From the NCBI RefSeq assembly GCF_050948175.1, contig NW_027490137.1:434001-498000 (forward strand): a DNA stretch of 64,000 nt, given 5' to 3'. The first letter of the stretch is position 1. Each line of letters begins with the position of its first letter. The stretch is from Xylocopa sonorina. Lineage: Eukaryota > Arthropoda > Insecta > Hymenoptera > Apidae. The notes below the pieces were generated by a model. The model was not told the origin of the DNA, did not search any database, and saw nothing but the letters and a program-made list of their open reading frames with translations. The position numbers and the translations under genes are program-made. This document shows, in pieces, positions 27,020 through 39,031 of this stretch.

Positions 27020-28234
27020 CTATGTTTCATGATAAGATATAATATTCATTGCGAAGTGTCATGTATACTTCGTATTCACTTCAAATGAAAGTAAATGCGA
27101 CACTTCCTTGCTAGGAAATAGCGTTTCCAGATATCTACGTATCGTAGCAATAGAGTTCTAATGCTTCTTAAAACGCCATATCGCATCTCATTTCTATGTT
27201 TTATGATAAGATATAATATTCATTGTGGAGTATTATGTATTCCTGGTATTCACTTCATAAGAATGTCCATGCGACACTTCCTTTCTAGGAAATAGCGCTG
27301 GCAGGTGTCTACGTATCGTAGCATTAGAGTTCTAATGCTACTAAAAACGCGATATCGCATCTCATTTCTATGTTTCATGATATGATATAATATTCATTAC
27401 GAAGTGTTATGTATTCCTCGTCTACACTTCAAAAGAATATAAATGCGACACTTCCTTGCTAGGAAATAGCTATTGGAGATGTCTACGTATCGTAGCAAGC
27501 GTGTTATAATGCTTATTAAAACGAGATATCGCATCATTTCTATGTTTCATGATAATATATAATATTCATTGTGCAATGTTATGTATACCTCGCACTCACT
27601 TCAAAACAATATAAATGCGACACTTCCATGCTAGGAAATAGCTATTGCAGATGTCTACGTATCGAAGCAATAGAGTTCTAATGCTTCTTGAAGCGGGATA
27701 TCGCATCTCATTTCTATGCTTCATGATAAGATATAATATTAATTGCGAAGTGTAATGTATACCTTGTATTCACTTCAGAAGAATGTAAATGCGACACTTC
27801 CTTGTAGGAAAAAGCGTTTCCAAATGTCTACGTATCGAAAAAATAGGTTTCTAATGCTTCTTAAAACGAGATGACGTATTTCATTACTATGTTTCGTAAT
27901 AAGGTATAATATTAATTGCGAAGAGTCTTGTATACCTCGTATTCACTTCAAAAGAATGTAAATGCGACATATCGTTTCTAGGAAATAGCATTTGCAGGTG
28001 TCTACGTATCGTAGCAATATATTTCTAATGCTTCTTAAAACGCGATATCGCATTTCATTTCTATGTTTCGTTATATGGTATAAAATTCATTGTGGATTGT
28101 TATGTATACCTCGTATTCACTTCAATGGAATGTAAATGCGTCACTTCCTTGCTAGGAAATAGCGTTTGTAGTTGTCTACGTATCGGAGGAATAGAGTTCT
28201 AGTGCTCCATAAAACGAGATATCTCATCTCATTT
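27020..28234 (+). repeat. HOR copy 3, deleted (A B H-L, 7-mer)
   Basis: This has the same A-B-H structure and the same 2-base loss as copy 2, so the two probably arose by duplication of one deleted unit. It ends within L, which switches after GTTCTAGTGCT to CCATAAAACGAGATATC and leads into an E-type monomer instead of M. Confidence 0.9.
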
Positions 28235-29797
28235 CGATGTTTCATGATAAGATATAATATTCATTGCGGTGTTATGTATACCTCGTATACACATCAAATG
28301 AATGTAAGTGCGACACATCCTTGCTAGGAAGTAGCGTTCGCAGTAGTCTACGTATCGAAGCAATAGTGTTCTGATGCTTCTTAAATCGCGATATCGTATC
28401 TCATATCTATGGTTCATGATAAGATATAATATTCATTGCGCGGTGTCATGTGTACCTCGCGCACACATTAAATGAATTTAAATGCGACACTTCCTTTCTA
28501 GAATATTACGTTTCCAGCTGTCTACGTATCGAAGCAATAGAGTTCGAATGCTTCTGAAAACGCGATATCGCATCTCATTTCAATGTTTCATGTTAAGATA
28601 TAATATTCATTACGAAGTGTTATGTTTTCCTCGTCTACACTACAAATGAATGTAAATGCGACACTTCCATGCTTGAAAATAACGTTTGCACATGTCTACG
28701 TATCGAAGCCATAGAGTTCTAATGCTTCTTAAAACGCGATATCGCATCCCATTTCTATGTATCATGATATGATATAATATTCATTACGAAGTGTTATGTA
28801 TTCCTCGTCTACACTTCAAAAGAATATAAATGCGACACTTCCTTGCTAGGAAATAGCTATTGGAGATGTCTACGTATCGTAGCAAGCGTGTTATAATGCT
28901 TATTAAAACGAGATATCGCATCTCATTTCTATGTTTCATGATAATATATAATATTCATTGTGCAATGTTATGTATACCTCGCACTCACTTCAAAAGAATA
29001 TAAATGCGACACTTCCATGCTAGGAAATAGCTATTGCAGATGTCTACGTATCGAAGCAATAGAGTTCTAATGCTTCTTGAAGCGGGATATCGCATCTCAT
29101 TTCTATGCTTCATGATAAGATATAATATTAATTGCGAAGTGTAATGTATACCTTGTATTCACTTCAGAAGAATGTAAATGCGACACTTCCTTGTAGGAAA
29201 AAGCGTTTCCAAATGTCTACGTATCGAAAAAATAGGTTTCTAATGCTTCTTAAAACGAGATGACGTATTTCATTACTATGTTTCGTAATAAGGTATAATA
29301 TTAATTGCGAAGAGTCATGTATACCTCGTATTCACTTCAAAAGAATGTAAATGCGACATATCGTTTCTAGGAAATAGCATTTGCAGGTGTCTACGTATCG
29401 TAGCAATATATTTCTAATGCTTCTTAAAACGCGATATCGCATTTCATTTCTATGTTTCGTTATATGGTATAAAATTCATTGTGGATTGTTATGTATACCT
29501 CGTATTCACTTCAATGGAATGTAAATGCGTCACTTCCTTGCTAGGAAATAGCGTTTGTAGTTGTCTACGTATCGGAGGAATAGAGTTCTAGTGCTTTTTA
29601 AAACGCGATATCGCATTTCAATTCAATGTTTCATGTTAAGATATAATATTCATTACGAAGTGTTATGTGTTCCTCGCATACACTTCAAATGAATGTAAAT
29701 GCGACACTTCCTTGTTAGGAAATAGCGTTTGCAGATGTCTACGTATCGTAGAATTAGACTTCTAATGCTTCTTTAAACGCGATATCGCATCTCATTT
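28235..29797 (+). repeat. HOR copy 4, starts at variant E (E'-M, 9-mer)
   Basis: The first unit is a 172-bp variant of E beginning CGATGTTTCATG with ATTGCGGTGTTATG (two bases short). Near-identical versions of it stand at about 59263 and 62391, also after L-like CTCCATAAAACGAG junctions. Units F-M then follow in the standard order. The H marker is at 28856. Confidence 0.9.
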
Positions 29798-32058
29798 CTA
29801 TGTTTCATGATAAGATATAATATTCATTGCGAAGTGTCATGTATACTTCGTATTCACTTCAAATGAAAGTAAATGCGACACTTCCTTGCTAGGAAATAGC
29901 GTTTCCAGATATCTACGTATCGTAGCAATAGAGTTCTAATGCTTCTTAAAACGCCATATCGCATCTCATTTCTATGTTTTATGATAAGATATAATATTCA
30001 TTGTGGAGTATTATGTATTCCTGGTATTCACTTCATAAGAATGTCCATGCGACACTTCCTTTCTAGGAAATAGCGCTGGCAGGTGTCTACGTATCGTAGC
30101 ATTAGAGTTCTAATGCTACTAAAAACGCGATATCGCATCTCATTTCTATGTTTCATGATAAGATATAATATTCAATGTGCAGTGTTATGTATACCTCGTA
30201 TTCACTTCAAAAGAAAGTAAGTGCGACTCTTCCTTGCTAGTAAATGGCGTTTGCAGACGTCTACGTATCGAAGCAATGGAGTTCTAATGCTTCTTAAAAC
30301 GCGATATCGCATCTCATTTCCATGATTCGTGATAAGATATAATATTCATTATGGAGTGTCATGTATACCTCGCATACGCTTCAAATGAATGTAAATGCGA
30401 CACTTCCTTGCTAGGAAATTGCGTTTGCAGATGTCTACGTATAGAAGCAATAGGATTCTAATGCTTGTTAAAACGCGATATCGCATCACATCCCTATGTG
30501 TCATGATAAGATATAATATTCATTGCGAGGTGTTATGTATACCTCGTATTCACTTCAAAAGAATGTAAATGCGACACATCCTTGCTAGGAAGTAGCGTTC
30601 GCAGTAGTCTACGTATCGAAGCAATAGTGTTCTGATGCTTCTTAAATCGCGATATCGTATCTCATATCTATGGTTCATGATAAGATATAATATTCATTGC
30701 GCGGTGTCATGTGTACCTCGCGCACACATCAAATGAATTTAAATGCGACACTTCCTTTCTAGAATATTACGTTTCCAGCTGTCTACGTATCGAAGCAATA
30801 GAGTTCGAATGCTTCTGAAAACGCGATATCGCATCTCATTTCAATGTTTCATGTTAAGATATAATATTCATTACGAAGTGTTATGTTTTCCTCGTCTACA
30901 CTACAAATGAATGTAAATGCGACACTTCCATGCTTGAAAATAACGTTTGCACATGTCTACGTATCGAAGCCATAGAGTTCTAATGCTTCTTGAAACGCGA
31001 TATCGCATCCCATTTCTATGTATCATGATATGATATAATATTCATTACGAAGTGTTATGTATTCCTCGTCTACACTTCAAAAGAATATAAATGCGACACT
31101 TCCTTGCTAGGAAATAGCTATTGGAGATGTCTACGTATCGTAGCAAGCGTGTTATAATGCTTATTAAAACGAGATATCGCATCTCATTTCTATGTTTCAT
31201 GATAATATATAATATTCATTGTGCAATGTTATGTATACCTCGCACTCACTTCAAAAGAATATAAATGCGACACTTCCATGCTAGGAAATAGCTATTGCAG
31301 ATGTCTACGTATCGAAGCAATAGAGTTCTAAAGCTTCTTGAAGCGGGATATCGCATCTCATTTCTATGCTTCATGATAAGATATAATATTAATTGCGAAG
31401 TGTAATGTATACCTTGTATTCACTTCAGAAGAATGTAAATGCGGCACTTCCTTGTAGGAAAAAGCGTTTCCAAATGTCTACGTATCGAAAAAATAGGTTT
31501 CTAATGCTGCTTAAAACGAGATGACGTATTTCATTACTATGTTTCGTAATAAGGTATAATATTAATTGCGAAGAGTCATGTATACCTCGTATTCACTTCA
31601 AAAGAATGTAAATGCGACATATCGTTTCTAGGAAATAGCATTTGCAGGTGTCTACGTATCGTAGCAATATATTTCTAATGCTTCTTAAAACGCGATATCG
31701 CATTTCATTTCTATGTTTCGTTATATGGTATAAAATTCATTGTGGATTGTTATGTATACCTCGTATTCACTTCAATGGAATGTAAATGCGTCACTTCCTT
31801 GCTAGGAAATAGCGTTTGTAGTTGTCTACGTATCGGAGGAATAGAGTTCTAGTGCTTTTTAAAACGCGATATCGCATTTCAATTCAATGTTTCATGTTAA
31901 GATATAATATTCATTACGAAGTGTTATGTGTTCCTCGCATACACTTCAAATGAATGTAAATGCGACACTTCCTTGCTAGGAAATAGCGTTTGCAGATGTC
32001 TACGTATCGTAGAATTAGACTTCTAATGCTTCTTTAAACGCCATATCGCATCTCATTT
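29798..32058 (+). repeat. 13-mer HOR, complete copy 5 (A-M)
   Basis: A second full set in the same order as 23370-25630 and of identical length, 2261 bp; the H markers at 28856 and 31117 are also 2261 bp apart. The last unit is an M/A hybrid: it begins as M (TAGAATTAGACTTC) but ends GCCATATCGC like A and goes straight into B, so monomer A is lost at the following junction. Confidence 0.92.
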
Positions 32059-32754
32059 CTATGTTTTATGATAAGATATAATATTCATTGTGGAGTATTA
32101 TGTATTCCTGGTATTCACTTCATAAGAATGTCCATGCGACACTTCCTTTCTAGGAAATAGCGCTGGCAGGTGTCTACGTATCGTAGCATTAGAGTTCTAA
32201 TGCTACTAAAAACGCGATATCGCATCTCATTTCTATGTTTCATGATAAGATATAATATTCAATGTGCAGTGTTATGTATACCTCGTATTCACTTCAAAAG
32301 AAAGTAAGTGCGACTCTTCCTTGCTAGTAAATGGCGTTTGCAGACGTCTACGTATCGAAGCAATGGAGTTCTAATGCTTCTTAAAACGCGATATCGCATC
32401 TCATTTCCATGATTCGTGATAAGATATAATATTCATTATGGAGTGTCATGTATACCTCGCATACGCTTCAAAAGAATGTAAATGCGACACATCCTTGCTA
32501 GGAAGTAGCGTTCGCAGTAGTCTACGTATCGAAGCAATAGTGTTCTGATGCTTCTTAAATCGCGATATCGTATCTCATATCTATGGTTCATGATAAGATA
32601 TAATATTCATTGCGCGGTGTCATGTGTACCTCGCGCACACATCAAATGAATTTAAATGCGACACTTCCTTTCTAGAATATTACGTTTCCAGCTGTCTACG
32701 TATCGAAGCAATAGAGTTCGAATGCTTCTGAAAACGCGATATCGCATCTCATTT
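32059..32754 (+). repeat. HOR copy 6, right edge (B C D/E F)
   Basis: B and C are followed by a D/E hybrid: CATACGCTTC of D joins AAAAGAATG and ACACATCC of E inside the unit. F comes next, and similarity to the HOR stops at about 32757, where G-type sequence is expected but a different monomer (CAATTTTTCATGCTAAG) begins. This is the right boundary of the homogenised zone. Confidence 0.85.
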
Positions 32755-33579
32755 CAATTTTTCATGCTAAGATATAATATTCATTGCGAAGTGTCATGTA
32801 TACCTCGTATTCACTGCAAAAGAATGTAAATGCGACACTTCCTTGCAAGCAAGTAGCGCTTGCAGATGTCTCCGTATCGTTGCAATAGAGTTCTAATGAT
32901 ACTCAAAACGCGATATAGCATCTCATTTCTATGTTTCATGATATGATATAATATTCATTGTGGAGTATTATGTATTCCTGGTATTCACTTTAATAGAATG
33001 TCAATGCGACACTTCCTTTCTAGGAAATAGAGCTTGCAGGTGTCTACGTATCGTAGCATTAGAGTTCTAATGCTTCTCAAAACGCGATGTGGCATCCCAT
33101 ATCTATGCTTCATGATAAGATATATTATTCATTGCGAAGTGTCACATATACCTCGCATACACTTCAAATGAATGTAAATGCTACACTTCCTTGCTAGGAA
33201 ATAGCGTTTGCAGATGTCTACGTATCGAAGCAATAGAGTTCTAATGCTTCTTAAAACTAGATATCGCATCTCATTTGAACGTTTCATGATAAGATATAAT
33301 ATTCATTGCGAAGTGTTACGTATTCCTCGCATACGCTTCTAATGAATGTAAATGCGACACCATCTTGCTAGGAAATAGCGTTGGCAGATGTCTACGTATC
33401 GTAGCAACAGTGTTCTAATGCTTCTCAACACCCGATATCGCATTTCATTTCTATGTTTCATTATAAGATATAATATTCATTGCGAAGTGTCACTTACACC
33501 TCCCGTACACTTCAAGTGAATGTAAATGCGCCACTTCCATGCTAGGAAATAGCGTTAGCAGATGTCTACGTATCGAAGC
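32755..33579 (+). repeat. Divergent monomers right of the HOR zone
   Basis: About five units. The one near 32950 (GAGTATTATGTATTCCTGG) is a diverged relative of HOR monomer B, suggesting an older layer of the same family at the edge. Confidence 0.75.
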
Positions 33580-36500
33580 AGTAGGGTTCTAATGCTTCAT
33601 AAAACGTGATATCGCATCTTACTTCTATGTTTCATGATAAGATATAATATTCATTGGGAAGTGTTATGTATACCTCGCATTAACTTCAAAAGAATATAAA
33701 TGCGACACTTGCTTGCTAGGATATAGCGTTTGCAGATTTCTGCGTATCGTGGCATTAGATTTCTAATGCTTCTCAAAACGCGATATCGCATCTCATTTCT
33801 ATGTTTCATGATAGGACATAATATACATTTAGGAGGGTTACGCATATCTCGTCTACACTTGAAAAGAATGTAAATGCGACGCTTCCTTGCTAGGAAATAG
33901 CGTTCGCAGATGTCTACGTAACTAAGCAATAGATTTCTAATGCTTCTTAAATCTAGATATCGCATCTTATTTCAACGCTTCATGATAAGATATAATATTC
34001 ATTGCGAAGTGTTACGTATTCCTCGCATACGCTTCTAATGAATGTAAATGCGACACTATCTTGCTAGGAAATAGCGTTGGCAGATGTCTACGTATCGGTG
34101 CAATAGAGTTCTAATGTTCTCAAAACGCGATATCGCATCTCATTTCTATGTTACATGATAAGATATAATATTCATTGCGATGTGTCATGTATACTTGGTA
34201 TTCACCTCAAAAGAATGTAAATGGGACAATTCGTTGCTAGGAAATAGCGTTAGCAGATGTCTACGTATCGAAGCAATAGGGTTCTAATGCTTCTCAAAAT
34301 GCGATATGGCATCACATTTCTATGTTTCATGATAAGATATAATATTCATTGTGAAGTTACATGTATAACTCGTATTCACATCAAAGAATGTAAATGGACA
34401 CTTCCTTGCCAGGAAGTAGCGTTTGCAGATGTCTACGTATCGAAGCAATAGTGTTCTAATACTGCATAAAACGGGATACCGTATTTCATTTCTATGTTTC
34501 ATGCTAAGATATAATATCAATTGCGAAGTGTCATGTATACCTCGTACTCACTTCAAAAGAATGTAAATGCGACACATCCTTGCTAGGAAATAGCGTTTGC
34601 TGATGTCAACGTATCGAAACAAAAGTGTTCTAATGCTTCTTAAAACTAGATGTCGCATCGCATTTCTATGTTTCATGATAAGATATAATATTCATTGCGA
34701 AGTGTCACTTATACCTCGTATTCACATCAAAAGAATGTAAATGCGACACTTCCTTGCTAGGAAATAGCTTTGGCATATGTCTACGTATGGAGGCAATAGA
34801 GTTCTAATGCTTCTTATAACGAGATATCGCATCACATCTCTATGTGTCATGATAAGATATAATATTCACTGCGAAGTGTTATGTATACCTCGTATTCACT
34901 TCAAAAGAATGTAAATGCGACACTTCCTTGCTAAGAAAAAGCACCTCCAGATGTCTACGAATCGTAACAATAGAGTTCTAATGCTTCTTATAACGCGATA
35001 TTGCATCTCTTTCCTATGTCGCATGATAAGATATATTATTCATTGCGAGGTGTTATGTATTCCTCGTCTACACTTCAAGTGAATGTAGATGTGATACTTC
35101 CTCTCTAGGAAATTACGTTTCCAGCTATCTACGTATCGAAGCAATAGAGTTCTAATGCTTCTTATAAAGCGACATCGCATCTCATTTCTATGTTTCACGA
35201 TAAGATATAATATTTAATGTGGAGTGTTATGTATACCTCGTATTCACTTCAAAAAAATTTAAATGCGACACTTCCTTGCTAGGAAATAGCGTTTGTAGAT
35301 ATCTACGTATCGTAGCAATGAAGATCTAATGCTTCTTAAACCGCGATATCGCAACTCATTTCTATGTTTCATGGTAAGATATAATATTCATTGTGAAGTT
35401 ACATGTATAACTCGTATTCACATCAAAGAATGAAAATAGACACTTCCTTGCCAGGAAATAGCGTTTGCAGATGTCTACGTATCGAAGCAATAGTGTTCTA
35501 ATACTGCTTAAAACGGGATACCGTATTTCATTTCTATGTTTCATGATAAGATATAATATCAATTGCGAAGTGTCATGTAGACTACGTATTAACATAAAAA
35601 GAATGTAAATGCAACACTTCCTTGCCAGGAAATTGCGTTTGCAGATGTCTCAATATCGAAGCAATAGGGTTCTAATGCTTCTTACGACGAGATGTCGCAC
35701 CTCATTTCTATGTTTCATGATAAGATATAATATTAACTGCGAAGTGTCATGTATACCTTGTACTCACTTCAAACGAATGTAAATGTGACACTTCCTTGCT
35801 AGGAAAAAGCGTCTGCAGATGTCTACGTATCGAAGCAACATAGTTCTAATGCTTCTTAAGGCGAGATATCGCATCTCATTTCTATGTTTCATGATAACAT
35901 ATAATATTCATTGCGAAGTGTCATGTATACCTCGCATACACGTCAAATGAATGTAAATGTGACACTTCATTGCTAGGAAATAGCGTTTGCTGATGTCAAC
36001 GTATCGAAACAAAAGTGTTCTAATGCTTCTTAAAACTAGATGTCGCATCGCATTTCTATGTTTCATGATAAGATATAATATTCATTGCGAAGTGTCACTT
36101 ATACCTCGTGTTCACTTCAAAATAATGTAAATGCGACACTTCCTTCCCATTAAATTACGTTTGCAGATGTCTACGTATCGTACCAATGGAGTTCTAAAGC
36201 TTTTTAAATTGCGATATCGCATCTCATTCCTATTTTTCATGATAAGATATAATATTGATTGTGCAGTGTTATGTATATCTCGTCTACACTTCAAATGAAT
36301 GTAAATTCGACACTTGCTTGGGGGGGAATAGTGTTTGCAGATGTCTACGTCTTGAAGCAATAGAGTCCTAATGCCTCTTATATCGCAATATCGCATCCCA
36401 TTTCGATGTTTCATGATAACGTATAATATTCATTGCGAAGTGTCATGTATACCTCGTATTCCTTTCAAAAGAATGTAAATGCGACACTTCCTTGGTAGGA

Positions 36501-37184
36501 AGTATCGTTTGCAGATGTCTACGTATCGAAGCAATAGAGTTCCAATGCTTCTTACATCGTCGTATCGCATCTCATTTCTATGTTTCATGATCAGATATAA
36601 TATTCATTGTGCAGTGTTATGTATGAAGCGTATTTACTTCAAAAGAATTTAAATGTGGCACTTCCTTGGTAGGAAATAGCGTTTGAAGATGTCTACGTAT
36701 CGTAGCAATAGAGTTCTAAAGATTCTTAAAACGCGATAACGCATCTCATTTCTATGCTTCATCATAAGATACAATATTAATTGCCAAGTGTTATGTATTC
36801 CTCGTCTACACTTCAAATGAATCTAAATGTGACACTTCCTTGCTAGGAAATAGCGTTGGCAGATGCCTACGTATCGAAGCAGTAGGGTTCTATTGCTTCA
36901 TAAAACGTGATATCGCATCTTACTTCTATGTTTCATGATAAGATATAATATTCATTGGGAAGTGTTATGTATACCTCGCATTAACTTCAAAAGAATATAA
37001 ATGCGACACTTGCTTGCTAGGATATAGCGTTTGCAGATTTCTGCGTATCGTGGCATTAGATTTCTAATGCTTCTCAAAACGCGATATCGCATCTCATTTC
37101 TATGTTTCATGATAGGACATAATATACATTTAGGAGGGTTATGCATATCTCGTCTACACTTAAAAAGAATGTAAATGCGACACT
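33580..37184 (+). repeat. Interleaved local duplications
   Basis: About 300 bp at 33580-33880 recurs at 36880-37180 (offset 3301, 19 units minus 5; ATTCATTGGGAAGTG and GGAGGGTTA are markers). Units at 34330-34540 recur at about 35372-35580 (offset 1042), sharing a 172-bp unit with ATCAAAGAATG and lost bases. The unit with GCTGATGTCAACGTATCG occurs at 34601 and 35991 (offset 1390) and at 38253 (a further 2262, exactly 13 x 174). Confidence 0.8.
36320..36326 (+). other. G7 homopolymer within a monomer
   Basis: TTGCTAGGAA of the consensus is replaced by TTGGGGGGGAA. A run of seven G is unusual in this AT-rich satellite. It may be a real substitution cluster or a consensus error. Confidence 0.6.
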
Positions 37185-37284
37185 TCCTTGCTAGGAAATA
37201 GCTTTTCCAGATGTCTACGTATCGTAGCAATAGTGTTCTAATGCTTCTTAAAGAGCGATGTCGCATCTCATTCCAATGTTTCAT
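36952..37284 (-). other. Longest read-through ORF (110 codons), not a gene
   Basis: On the strand opposite the unit as written here, one frame reads MKH(R/W)NEMRYR near the start of each unit and RYVDICKRYFLARKC further on, then returns after exactly 58 residues because 174 is 3 x 58. The frame stays open through units with TACACTTC and stops (TGA) in units with TCACTTC. Similar frames occur all over the window (for example 33651-33965, 54104-54418, 9443-9745). The peptide repeats with the DNA unit, shows no domain I recognise, and is a by-product of the satellite. Confidence 0.9.
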
Positions 37285-38683
37285 GATAAGATATAATATT
37301 CATTGTGGGGTATTATGCATACCTCGTACTCACTTCAAAAGAATGCAAATGCGACACTCCCTTGCATTGAAATAGCGTTTACAGATGACTACGTATCGAA
37401 TCAATAGGGATCTGATGCTTCTTAAGACGGGATATCGCATATCATTTCTATGTCTCGTGATAAGATATAATATTCATTGTGGGGTATTATGCATACCTCG
37501 TATTCACTTCAAAAAAATGCAAATGCGGCACTGCCTTGCTAGGAAGTAGCGTATGCAGATGTCTACGTATCGAAGCAATAGATTTCTAATGCTTCTTAAA
37601 ATGGGATATCGCATCTCATTTCTATGTTTCATGATAAGATATAATATTCATTGTGCAATGTTATGTGTACCTCGCATTCACTTCAAAAGAATGTAAATGC
37701 GAGACTTCCTTGTTAGGAAATAGCATTTGCAGATGTCTACCTATCGTAGCAACAGTGTTCTAATGCTTCTCAGAACGCGATATCGCATCATATTTCTATG
37801 TTTCATGATAAGAGATAGTATTCATTGCGAAGCGTCATGTGAACCTCGTATTCACATCAAAAGAATGTAAATGCGATACTTCCTTGCTAGGAAATCGCGT
37901 TTCCAGATGTCTACATATCGAAACAATACAGTTCTAATGCTTCTTAAAGCAAAATGTCGCATCTTATATCTATGTTTCATGATAAGATATAATATTCATT
38001 GCGAAGTGTCATGTGCACCTCATATTCACTTCAAAAGAATGTAAAGGCGACACTTCCTTGCTATTAAATAGCGTTTGCAAATGTCTACGTATAGTCCTAA
38101 TAGATTTATAATGCCCTTTAAATCGCGATATCGCATCTCATTTCTATGTTTCATGATAACATATAATATTCATTGCGAAGTGTCACGTATACCTCGCATA
38201 CACGTCAAATGAATGTAAATGTGACACTTCATTGCTAGGAAATAGCGTTTGCTGATGTCAACGTATCGAAACAAAAGTGTTCTAATGCTTCTTAAAACTA
38301 GATGTCGCATCGCATTTCTATGTTTCATGATAAGATATAATATTCATTGCGAAGTGTCACGTACACCTCGTATTCACTTCATAAGAATGTAAATGCGACA
38401 CTTCCATTCTAGGAAATAGCGATTGCAGATGTCTCCGTATCTAAGCAATAGAGCTCTAATGCTTCTTAAAACGAGATGTCGCATCATATTTCTATGTTTC
38501 ATGATAAGAGATAATATTCATTGCGAAGCGTCATGTGAACCTCTTATTCACATCAAAAGAATGTAAATGCGACTCTTCCTGGCTAGGAAACAGCGTTTGC
38601 AGATATCTACGTATCGTAGCAATGAAGATCTAATGCTTCTTAAACCGCGATATCGCAACTCATTTCTATGTTTCATGGTAAGA
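37185..38683 (+). repeat. Mostly divergent monomers
   Basis: About nine units in register. Two share GGGGTATTATGCATACC at about 37306 and 37478. The only non-local link I see is the GCTGATGTCAACGTATCG unit near 38253. Confidence 0.75.
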
Positions 38684-39031
38684 TAAAACAATCATTGCGA
38701 AGTGTCACTTATACCTCGTATTCACATCAAAAGAATGTAAATGCGACACTTCCTTGCTAGGAAATAGCCTTGGCAGATGTCTACGTATGGAAGCAATAGA
38801 GTTCTGATGCTTCTTATAACGAGATATGGCATCTCAATACTATGTTTTATAATAAGATAAAATAATCATTGCGAAGTGTCACTTATACCTCGTATTCACA
38901 TCAAAAGAATGTAAATGCGACACTTCCTTGCTAGGAAATAGCTTTGGCAGATGTCTACGTATGGAAGCAATAGAGTTCTAATGCTTCTTATAACGAGATA
39001 TGGCATCTCAGTACTATGTTTTATAATAAGA
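38684..39031 (+). repeat. Recent single-monomer tandem duplication
   Basis: Two neighbouring units share an unusual variant set: AGTGTCACTTATACC (38701 and 38875, exactly 174 apart), CTTGGCAGATG, GTATGGAAGCAATAG and TTATAACGAGATATGGC. An older relative is at about 34690-34830. This is the smallest step of array growth visible in the window. Confidence 0.85.

Noticed and set aside
33651..33965. Open reading frames of 60-110 codons on both strands as possible genes
   Set aside because: All follow the 58-codon period of the satellite, share the same peptide repeat and start or stop at monomer variants. No gene signal independent of the repeat is seen.
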